A DNA stretch of 6,466 nucleotides, from assembly GCA_035541255.1 (NCBI GenBank), contig DATKNR010000032.1, forward strand, positions 1 through 6,466, in the 5' to 3' direction. The notes beneath the pieces are model-generated. The model was not told where the DNA came from. It was given only the letters and a program-made list of their open reading frames with translations, and searched no databases. The first letter of the stretch is position 1. Every line of letters begins with the position of its first letter. Shown piece after piece: positions 1 to 5,451 of this stretch. Both the position numbers and the translations under genes were made by a program. Source of the stretch: JOPF136 sp035541255. Its GTDB lineage: Bacteria > Acidobacteriota > Terriglobia > Acidiferrales > UBA7541.

Positions 1-503
1 TCGGGACCCCAATCCGTACACTCTGGGCCGTCAACAGAGTTCGGTCGAAGAACCAAAAACCTGCGGAGGGCTAGAGGAGGCGGGCTGATTAGATGACGGC
101 GTCGGTTCATCATGAGCGGACTCGAAGGGCGGGTGGCGCACTCTTTGTCGCCTTCATCAGCAAAGGGTGCGATTCGTTCCGGCGTTCGACGCCTGTACGT
201 GCTCCCTTACCTCAGTACTCCGCATCCGTGTCGCGGTTTGCTGCGGCACGCGTGCGGAGATTCTTCTTTGGCCGAGTTCGCCCGCCGCTAAAATTCCCGC
301 CTGTCATTGCCCACCGGCCTGCCCGCCCCGAACCTGCCATGATGGATGCCCGGCCAAGTTGCACCACTTTGTAGCAGCCGAATGAATAGCGGAAACACAG
401 GGGGTCGTCCCTTTTTTGCGTGCGTAGACGCATACCCGTCAACGCGCCGCCCGGGTGGATGCTGCGCAGTCGTTAGGTTAGACTGATCCCTGTTCCCAGG
501 CGC
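1..503. other. Region without a convincing gene upstream of tRNA-Ser
   Basis: No frame on either strand gives a recognisable protein. All three plus frames stay open from base 1 until stops at 72, 86 and 94, so the tail of an upstream gene could end here, but I cannot choose a frame. A purine-rich AGAGGAGG at 73-80 lies 12 bases before an ATG at 93. The resulting 93-residue frame is Arg/Pro/Ala-rich, lacks the C/G-ending codon preference of the real genes and resembles no family. A TAAAAT hexamer at 289-294 and a weak hairpin followed by six T (399-417) could bound a short transcript. A TGCGT-AG-ACGCA palindrome sits at 421-432. A poor TAGACT -10-like box at 479-484 could serve the tRNA. Confidence 0.5.
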
Positions 504-593
<90 letters not shown>

Positions 594-599
594 TCCTTT

Positions 600-631
600 C
601 CGGCCAGGAATGTCTCTCCTGAGCCGGTTTT
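600..631 (+). terminator. Intrinsic terminator of tRNA-Ser
   Basis: CCGGC-CAGGA (600-609) pairs with TCCTG-GCCGG (617-627). The stem is 10 bp with a single bulged A at 622 and a 7-base loop, and it is followed at once by TTTT (628-631). It starts 7 bases after the CCA end of the tRNA. There is no A-run on its 5' side, so it would work only for plus-strand transcription and not for the reductase gene that converges from the other side. Confidence 0.75.
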
Positions 632-664
632 CTGGGCGAAGGGCCCTCCCGCAGAGATTTCATC

Positions 665-1645
665 TCACGCGAACCCCGCAATCGGATGCGGCACGTAAGG
701 CTCCTCCAGCGCCGCAATCTCATCCTTCGTCAGCTTCAGGCTCAGCGCCGCGATGGCATCCTCCAGATGGTTCGATTTCGACGCGCCGATGATCGCCGCC
801 GTCACCCCCGGCTGTGCCAGCAACCACGCCAGTGCCACCTGCGCGCGCGGCAGCCCCCGCTTCGCCGCCATCTCTCCCACCCGCTCGACCACTCTCTGGT
901 CCGCGTCGCTGGTGGCCTCGTAGAGTTTGCGGCTCACGTCGTCTTTCTGCATTCGTTCCGTTTGCTCGCCCCACGGCCGCGCCAGCCGCCCCCGCGCCAG
1001 CGGACTCCACGGCAGCACCGCGATTCCTTCCGCCCGGCACAGCGGCAGCATTTCCCGTTCCTCTTCGCGGTTCAGCAGGTTGTAGTGGTTCTGCATGCTG
1101 ATGAACCGCGTCCAGCCGTTTTCCTTCGCCACGTGGAGCGCCTTGCAAAACTGCCACGCGAACATCGACGACGCCCCTAGATACCTCGCCTTCCCCGCCT
1201 TCACCACGTCATGCAGCGCCTCCAGCGTTTCTTCGATCGGCGTCTTGTAGTCCCATCGGTGGATCTGGTACAGGTCCACATGGTCCGTTCCCAGCCTCCG
1301 CAGGCTCGCGTCGATGTTCGTGAATATGGCCTTCCGCGATAGTCCCCGCGCATTCGGCTTCGTGCTCTCCGAGAAGTACACCTTCGTCGCGATCACCACT
1401 TCGTCCCGCCGCGCGTTTTCCCGCAGCGCCCGTCCCAGAATCTCTTCGCTCGACCCGTCCGAATAACTGTTCGACGTGTCGAAGAAATTGATTCCCAGTT
1501 CCACCGCCCGGCGGATGAACGGCTTGCTTTTTTCTTCATCCAGCGTCCAGGCATGCGTCCCGCGTTTCGGGTCGCCGTAGGTCATACAGCCGAGGCAGAT
1601 CCGCGATACGTCCAGTCCCGTATTTCCCAGCTTCACGTAGTCCAT
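665..1645 (-). CDS. yajO: YajO-like aldo/keto reductase
   Basis: This 326-residue NADPH-dependent (alpha/beta)8-barrel oxidoreductase of the aldo/keto reductase superfamily is presumably cytosolic. The AKR catalytic tetrad is visible: D56 and Y61 in the FFDTSNSYSDG segment, K88 in ATKVY, and H129 in QIHRWDY. Family signatures also present are LGNTGLDVSRICLGCMT near the N-terminus, GKARYLGASSM (151-161), PWSPLARGRL (212-221) and the cofactor-end IIGASKSNHLEDA (285-297). Length and wording follow E. coli YajO (324 residues as I recall it) from end to end, including the HAWTL insert and the final PHP-GF. YajO has been linked to 1-deoxyxylulose-5-phosphate formation, but the native substrate here is unknown. 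The start at 1645 is chosen because the family begins at this Met. An in-frame Met at 1714 would add 23 residues that look unrelated. The ribosome site is weak (AGG 6 bases upstream). I see no convincing promoter in the shared 176-bp divergent spacer. Confidence 0.93.
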   Translation of the reverse strand: MDYVKLGNTGLDVSRICLGCMTYGDPKRGTHAWTLDEEKSKPFIRRAVELGINFFDTSNSYSDGSSEEILGRALRENARRDEVVIATKVYFSESTKPNARGLSRKAIFTNIDASLRRLGTDHVDLYQIHRWDYKTPIEETLEALHDVVKAGKARYLGASSMFAWQFCKALHVAKENGWTRFISMQNHYNLLNREEEREMLPLCRAEGIAVLPWSPLARGRLARPWGEQTERMQKDDVSRKLYEATSDADQRVVERVGEMAAKRGLPRAQVALAWLLAQPGVTAAIIGASKSNHLEDAIAALSLKLTKDEIAALEEPYVPHPIAGFA

Positions 1646-1763
1646 GGCGCCTGCTTCTCTGGCCGCTCTGGGTTGTTTCCCTCCGGCCCGCACATACTGT
1701 ACCTCACTCGTCACCCCGGTTTCCCCGCTTCCACTACGAGCCTTCCGTCAGGTGCTTGCATCA

Positions 1764-1792
1764 TTGTTGTGCGAACGGCCCAGGTCTATACT
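1764..1792 (+). promoter_or_regulatory. Sigma-70-type promoter for the secreted Gly-rich gene
   Basis: TTGTTG (1764-1769) and TATACT (1787-1792) are separated by exactly 17 bases. The -10 matches consensus at 5 of 6 positions and the -35 at 3 of 6. Transcription would start near 1799, giving a leader of only about 23 bases that holds the AGGAG ribosome site at 1809-1813. It lies in the spacer shared with the divergent reductase gene. Confidence 0.55.
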
Positions 1793-1821
1793 GAATTTAC
1801 CTGGTCGCAGGAGCAGGCCAT

Positions 1822-2946
1822 ATGAACACGCGCCTCTCTCTCCGCCGTTGCGTTCTTCTCCTCGGTGCCGCGTCGTGGATAGTTCTCCCCATCAGCCTCT
1901 ACGCCGGGCCCGGCGGCGCCCATGGCGGCGGTGGTAGCCATGGAGGTGGCAGTCACGGTGGCGGAGTGCACGCCTCCACTTCCTCCGGCGGTGGTCACTA
2001 TTCCGGAGGCTCGGCGCATTCAGGCGGCGCCGGCTACTCGCATTCCAACGGACGCATTTCCGCATCCACCGGCGGCGGATACTACGGCCATCCCGCTTCC
2101 CGCTCCGTCAATTCCGAGGCCCGGGCTGGAGGCTCTGGCTACAACTCGCTTTCCAGCTTCGTGGCCAGTAGCGACGCGAATCCCGCCCATCTCGCCGCCA
2201 ACAATTCCGCGCTCGTTCGCATGGCGGGTCACGGCTGGAGTTTTCTCCCTTCCGCCGGCATCCCCCGCCCCGTCAGAGCGGCACACCCGGCCGTGCGGCC
2301 TGTTCCGGTGCGTTCCAATTTCTATCCGGCGGCTCACCCTCCTCATTCGCATCCCCCCCACCAGCCTCCTCCCTATGCCACGACTTCCATCTACCCGTGG
2401 TGGGGTTACGGAGGCGGCTGTGGCTTTAATGGATTTACATCCTTCTGCCGGCCTGGGCCGTACGCTTACAACTACTCCGGCCTGAACTACTGCCTCTCGG
2501 GCTTTGGATTCTGGAATTGCGGCTATGGCCTCGGCTACGGTGGCTATGGCTCGGGTTACGGTTATGTGGACGGCGCCTACGGCCCCGCACCAGGCTATGA
2601 CGCCGAATCCTCCGCCCCAGCCGATTCCGGCCCCGGCGCATCCGCCGCACCCGAGGACGAAGGCGATACCTCCAACATGTACATGGGACCGCTCGACCTC
2701 GCCCCCGGCAGCGTCGAGCCGGAAGCCGCCGCACCGCGCCTTCCCCCCGCGCAGATCATCCTGAAGAACGGCTCAGCCTACGAGGTCGCCGCCTACTGGG
2801 TCTCCAACAACGAGCTTTACTACCGCCCGGTTACCGGGGGACTCAACCACGTCCCGCTCGCGCAACTGGACCTGTCAGCCACTGTTGAAGCCAATTCCCG
2901 GAATGGCGTGACGTTCAGCCTTACCGCCCGTCCGCCGCAACCCTGA
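1822..2946 (+). CDS. Secreted Gly/His/Tyr-rich protein with conserved C-terminal domain
   Basis: This is a 374-residue exported protein of unknown function. AGGAG at 1809-1813, 8 bases before the ATG, supports the start. Residues 1-28 form a signal peptide: an Arg-containing n-region, the hydrophobic VLLLGAASWIVLPISL core and a likely SLYA cleavage site. Order after that: a Gly/His/Ser tract with tandem SHGGG units (about 31-90); a less biased middle (95-165); a Pro/His stretch (166-184); a Trp/Tyr/Gly-rich core (191-258) with four cysteines at 200, 209, 224 and 233; an acidic Ala/Ser/Pro linker (259-305); and a compact C-terminal segment (about 309-370) with ILKNGSAYEV, AYWV, ELYY, HVPLAQLDL and NGVTFSL. 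I recall similar tails (a 'dislike-free' strand pattern ending in VPL..ID....N...GV.F.L) on many acidobacterial secreted proteins, usually without assigned function. The His-rich tract could bind metal, and the cysteines could form two disulfides outside the cytosol; both are inference. The gene appears to be transcribed alone. Confidence 0.88.
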   Translation: MNTRLSLRRCVLLLGAASWIVLPISLYAGPGGAHGGGGSHGGGSHGGGVHASTSSGGGHYSGGSAHSGGAGYSHSNGRISASTGGGYYGHPASRSVNSEARAGGSGYNSLSSFVASSDANPAHLAANNSALVRMAGHGWSFLPSAGIPRPVRAAHPAVRPVPVRSNFYPAAHPPHSHPPHQPPPYATTSIYPWWGYGGGCGFNGFTSFCRPGPYAYNYSGLNYCLSGFGFWNCGYGLGYGGYGSGYGYVDGAYGPAPGYDAESSAPADSGPGASAAPEDEGDTSNMYMGPLDLAPGSVEPEAAAPRLPPAQIILKNGSAYEVAAYWVSNNELYYRPVTGGLNHVPLAQLDLSATVEANSRNGVTFSLTARPPQP

Positions 2947-3057
2947 CGGTTCGCGCGGTGCGCGGCGCGATCCCGCTCGCCCGCTTTGTCCTCGAAAAGT
3001 TGACCCGAATTTCTCCTTTGAGCAACGGCGCGGAAATCCCCGCCATCTAAGTGTGTA

Positions 3058-3354
3058 TTGGAGCGCATCATTGCAAGAGACATTCGGGCGGCAAGCGACC
3101 CTAGGCGCGCCGCCGGATTTGGGCGTGGCTCAGTGCGACAGATTAAGCGTGCAATCAAAGTGGTTATCGGTTTCACCCTCCTGGCGATTGGAGTGGTGCT
3201 TCTCGTCACGCCGGGACCGGGTTGGCTCGTGATTCTTTCCGGGCTGGCTGTGTTGGCTGCGGAATTTCTCTGGGCTCGCCGTCTGCTCGATCGGTTGAAG
3301 AACAGCGCGGATCGCGTTGTCGGAGCCCTTCGTCCGGGTAACGATCCATCCTGA
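3058..3354 (+). CDS. Small PGPGW-family membrane protein
   Basis: Two hydrophobic helices flank the motif that names the family: helix 1 is about residues 35-50, TPGPGW is at 51-56, and helix 2 is about 57-70. They are preceded by a basic segment (RQIKRAIK) and followed by a charged amphipathic tail (WARRLLDRLKNSADRVV). This is the architecture of the putative transmembrane PGPGW family, small inner-membrane proteins of unknown function. The reading frame is sure but the start is not. The only upstream start codon is TTG at 3058, after an in-frame stop at 3019, and it has no Shine-Dalgarno site. A GTG at 3133 would give a 73-residue protein beginning just before the basic segment. A TTGACC at 3000-3005 resembles a -35 box but lacks a matching -10. 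The gene converges on the next one. Confidence 0.8.
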   Translation: MERIIARDIRAASDPRRAAGFGRGSVRQIKRAIKVVIGFTLLAIGVVLLVTPGPGWLVILSGLAVLAAEFLWARRLLDRLKNSADRVVGALRPGNDPS

Positions 3355-3375
3355 TCTCCTCACGCGCTTCGACTG

Positions 3376-3403
3376 GCATTCCGGGTCCGTCGCTCGGGAA
3401 TGC
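3376..3403. other. Hairpin between convergent genes
   Basis: GCATTCC (3376-3382) and GGAATGC (3397-3403) form a perfect 7-bp stem with a 14-base loop, midway between the stops of the convergent PGPGW and DUF1579-like genes. Its position fits a shared transcript end. No T-run follows on either strand, so it is not a standard intrinsic terminator. Confidence 0.35.
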
Positions 3404-3467
3404 ATGGCGCCGGCTTGACCGCGGCCGGAGTCACTGGTGGGAACCTTGCTTGTGAAGTTAGCCTCTG

Positions 3468-4193
3468 CTACGGATTCTGCGGGTTCTGCTCGCCTCCGGG
3501 ACGCCGCCGCTGCGCCGGACGCTGCCCGCCCTGTCCTTGCGGAAATGCCATGCGGTGCGCCGTTCCCTCCAGATACAGTTTGAACGGTTCGGTCCCGAAG
3601 GCCTGTTCGATTTTCGTTTGAATCTCGTCGTCCGTCGTTTTTGTATAGCTAATCCGCTCGCGGAACGCCTGTCCTTTGCTCGTCCGTTTCTGCTCGAACA
3701 CGAGCGTCTTCTCGTCCTTCCAGGTCCCCGTGTAGTTGGTGATGTTCGCCCCGTCGTCGAACCACCACAGGTGATACGTTTTCGTTTCGTGGTCGAACGC
3801 CATCACTCCGTGCGCGTGGTAGAGCCCTTCCGGGCCATTCAGCTCGTAATTGATCACCACATACAGCCCGTAGAACGGCATCGCACGCCACCGGCCAGTC
3901 CCGCTCGGTTTGTCCGCGGGGTCTCCCGCGAATCTCACCGACTCTTCCCAGTTTCCCGTCCAGATCGTCAGCTTCTGGTCTTCGGGCCCCGCAAACGGGC
4001 TCGGCTGTCCCTGCAATTGCCGTTGCAATCGTCCGCGAAATCCGCCGCCTTGCTCTTGTCCCCCGGCAGTCGCCGCTCCCGGCTGCTGCGGCTGCGCCTC
4101 CTGTGGCGCCGCCAGCGCCAGTGCGGCAAGCCAGGTGAGCACGGCCAGCACAATCATGGCCCGCAGGATGAATTTCCCCGTGCGCGCGCTCAT
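3468..4193 (-). CDS. Secreted DUF1579-like protein
   Basis: This is a 241-residue exported protein. The start at 4193 is well fixed: GGAGG (4203-4199 on this strand) lies 5 bases upstream, and the first residues form a clean signal peptide (basic SARTGKF, then a hydrophobic stretch to about residue 29 ending ALALAA). An in-frame Met further out would place 67 unrelated residues before it. After a Gln/Pro/Gly-rich linker (31-70), residues 72-213 form a beta-rich domain: LTIWTGNWEESV, a GRW, YGLYVVINYEL, HGVMAFDHETKTYHLWWFDD, YTGTWKDEKTLVFE and FKLYLEGTAHR. This pattern (opening W-G-W, central FD..T..Y..WWFD, a second GTW) is what I expect of DUF1579, a lipocalin-like domain of unknown ligand. 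The assignment is from pattern memory. The C-terminus (216-241) is low-complexity Gln/Arg/Gly/Pro. Role unknown; probably periplasmic. Confidence 0.85.
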   Translation of the reverse strand: MSARTGKFILRAMIVLAVLTWLAALALAAPQEAQPQQPGAATAGGQEQGGGFRGRLQRQLQGQPSPFAGPEDQKLTIWTGNWEESVRFAGDPADKPSGTGRWRAMPFYGLYVVINYELNGPEGLYHAHGVMAFDHETKTYHLWWFDDGANITNYTGTWKDEKTLVFEQKRTSKGQAFRERISYTKTTDDEIQTKIEQAFGTEPFKLYLEGTAHRMAFPQGQGGQRPAQRRRPGGEQNPQNP

Positions 4194-4211
4194 TTTTCCC
4201 TCCGGAATTTG

Positions 4212-4249
4212 CTGCGGCCGCGCCCCCGGGCCGCAGAACTCGAATGCTA
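4212..4249 (-). promoter_or_regulatory. Leader hairpin and -10-like box of the DUF1579-like gene
   Basis: CTGCGGCC and GGCCGCAG (4212-4219, 4229-4236) are a perfect 8-bp inverted repeat with a 9-base loop. On the minus strand the hairpin ends 8 bases before the GGAGG ribosome site. A TAGCAT hexamer (4249-4244, 4 of 6 match to the -10 consensus) would place the transcription start near 4237, exactly at the 5' base of the stem. No credible -35 is seen. The hairpin is directly visible; the promoter and the role are inference. Confidence 0.4.
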
Positions 4250-4327
4250 GCACGCGCCCTCCGCGCCCCTTTGCATCTCCTCTCTCGCCTGTGTTCATAG
4301 CGATATCGATCCTTGGGGCAGAACAAT

Positions 4328-4402
4328 CCTTCGGCAGTTTCCCTGAAGCGGAAGGGCGGGGCTTTAGCCCGCCGCAAACGTCGCCCCTGTACAAGGCGTT
4401 TT
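4328..4402. repeat. REP-like intergenic hairpin element
   Basis: Successive imperfect inverted repeats fill this stretch. CCTTC pairs with GAAGG (4328-4332, 4351-4355). GGCGGGGCT and AGCCCGCC (4355-4363, 4366-4373) form a stem with one bulged G around a TT loop. CGCC pairs with GGCG (4382-4385, 4395-4398) around a TGTACA-containing loop, followed by TTTT. The central GGGCT-TT-AGCCC hairpin next to a TTCGGCAG-like flank resembles dispersed intergenic repeats I recall from acidobacterial genomes, possibly mobilised by REP-associated (RAYT) transposases. No transposase gene is in the window. There is only one copy here, so dispersal cannot be shown from this sequence. Confidence 0.5.
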
Positions 4403-4495
4403 AACCCGTGAAGCTATCCGTGAATTCCTCTGCCCCCGGCTGGCCTGTGAGGTACTCTCTCTCCGGCTCCTCTCCGCGAGCCTCTGGAGGCACCC

Positions 4496-5284
4496 ATGTC
4501 CTATCCCTGGCAGGGCAAGTGGGCCGTCGTCACCGGAGCCAGCGCCGGCATCGGCGCCGCCCTCGCCCGCGAACTCGCCGCAGCCGGAACGCACCTGGTC
4601 CTCACCGCCCGCCGCAAGGACCGCCTCTCGGATCTCGCCGCGCGTCTCCATGCCGCCCACTCCATCAACGTGGAAGTCTGCCCCGCCGACCTCGCCCAGC
4701 CCGGCGCTCCCGAGGCGCTCTTCGACTTCACCCGGGGGAAGGGAATCGCCGTCGATCTTCTCGTCAACAACGCCGGCTTCGGAGCCTATGGCGCCTTCGA
4801 GGAAGTTCCGCTGGGCCGCCAGCTCGAAATGGTGCAGGTCAATATCGCGGCGGTTCTTCGGCTCACCCACTTGTATCTGCCTGCCATGCTGGAGCGCCGC
4901 CGCGGCTACATCCTGATCCTCGCCTCCACCGCTGGCTTTCAGGCCGTGCCCTATATCGCCACATACGCCGCTTCCAAATCGTTCGACTTGTTCTTCGCTG
5001 AGGCGCTCGCGGAAGAGGTGCGCGAACGCGGCGTGCAGGTCACTGCGCTCTGTCCCGGCGCCACCTCCACCGAATTCCAGCAGGTGGCCGCGCAGCCCGA
5101 TCATGCGTTTCGCTCACCGGAATCGCCCGAGCAGGTGGCCCGCGTCGGCCTCGATGCGCTCGCGAAGGGAAAACCGGTGGTCATTTCCGGCGCGCGCAAT
5201 CGCCTCATGACGCAGTCGCAGCGCTTGGCCCCGCGCCGCCTCGTCACCTCCATGGCCGCCAAAATCTTTCGCCCCGGCCGGTAG
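4496..5284 (+). CDS. Short-chain dehydrogenase/reductase, DltE-type (COG0300-like)
   Basis: This 262-residue cytosolic Rossmann-fold NAD(P)(H) oxidoreductase is of the classical SDR type. Visible in order are the cofactor loop TGASAGIG (13-20); ARRKDRL (38-44), whose basic residues after strand 2 favour NADP(H); the DL pair after strand 3 (65-66); NNAG (91-94); and the catalytic tetrad N116, S144, Y157, K161 (Y-AAS-K). CPGATSTEF (186-194) follows as the usual PG..T segment. Length is normal for the family. TGGAGG at 4485-4490, 5 bases before the ATG, fixes the start. The C-terminal tail (RLAPRRLVTSMAAKIF) is the kind seen in the COG0300 'DltE' group, where substrates are mostly unknown; hydroxyl/keto reduction is certain only in general terms. 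The gene lies 167 bp before the next, too far to assume an operon. I see no clear promoter in the 300-bp spacer upstream. Confidence 0.92.
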   Translation: MSYPWQGKWAVVTGASAGIGAALARELAAAGTHLVLTARRKDRLSDLAARLHAAHSINVEVCPADLAQPGAPEALFDFTRGKGIAVDLLVNNAGFGAYGAFEEVPLGRQLEMVQVNIAAVLRLTHLYLPAMLERRRGYILILASTAGFQAVPYIATYAASKSFDLFFAEALAEEVRERGVQVTALCPGATSTEFQQVAAQPDHAFRSPESPEQVARVGLDALAKGKPVVISGARNRLMTQSQRLAPRRLVTSMAAKIFRPGR

Positions 5285-5438
5285 TTGCAATCGGCGCCTC
5301 ACGGACCGTGGATTCGTTCCCTGCTCTCGCGTGTCTCTCTTCCGCTTCGCGGCCTCCACGACTCTGGCCCCGGAGATGAGTCGCCCGCTTGCCTTGGTCC
5401 TTCCTGCCTCATTCCTCTCCGCTGCCTCTTTCCTGCGA

Positions 5439-5444
5439 TATCAT
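5439..5444 (+). promoter_or_regulatory. -10 box suggesting a leaderless start
   Basis: TATCAT matches the -10 consensus at 5 of 6 positions and ends 7 bases before the A of the ATG at 5452, the normal distance from a -10 to a transcription start. The bases between (TCTTTCC, with no purine run) contain no Shine-Dalgarno site. The -35 position is poor. The rest of the 5285-5451 spacer shows no other feature. Confidence 0.4.
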
Positions 5445-5451
5445 TCTTTCC

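Noticed and set aside
93..374. 93-codon plus-strand frame after an AGAGGAGG purine run
   Set aside because: The spacing to the ATG is long (12 bases), the composition is unlike the real genes, and there is no recognisable domain or signal peptide.
654..666. GAGAT-TTC-ATCTC hairpin at the stop codon of the aldo/keto reductase as a terminator
   Set aside because: The stem is only 5 bp, overlaps the stop codon and is not followed by a T-run on the minus strand.
1912..1971. Repeated GGT/GGC-CAC units as a possible DNA repeat array or CRISPR-like element
   Set aside because: The periodicity is explained by in-frame SHGGG codons of the secreted protein; there are no spacers.
2951..2972. CGCGC...GCGCG inverted repeat after the Gly-rich gene as a terminator
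   Set aside because: It is a 5-bp stem of pure C/G in GC-rich DNA with no T-run, so it is likely chance.
3537..4250. 237-codon plus-strand frame opposite the DUF1579-like gene
   Set aside because: Arg/Leu/Pro-rich shadow; the minus strand has a signal peptide, ribosome site and domain pattern.
4194..4394. 67-residue N-terminal extension of the DUF1579-like protein
   Set aside because: It would bury the signal peptide, run through the leader hairpin and the REP-like element, and ignore a strong GGAGG at the internal ATG.
4364..5104. 246-codon minus-strand frame opposite the SDR
   Set aside because: It is an antisense shadow; the plus strand carries the complete set of SDR motifs and a good ribosome site.
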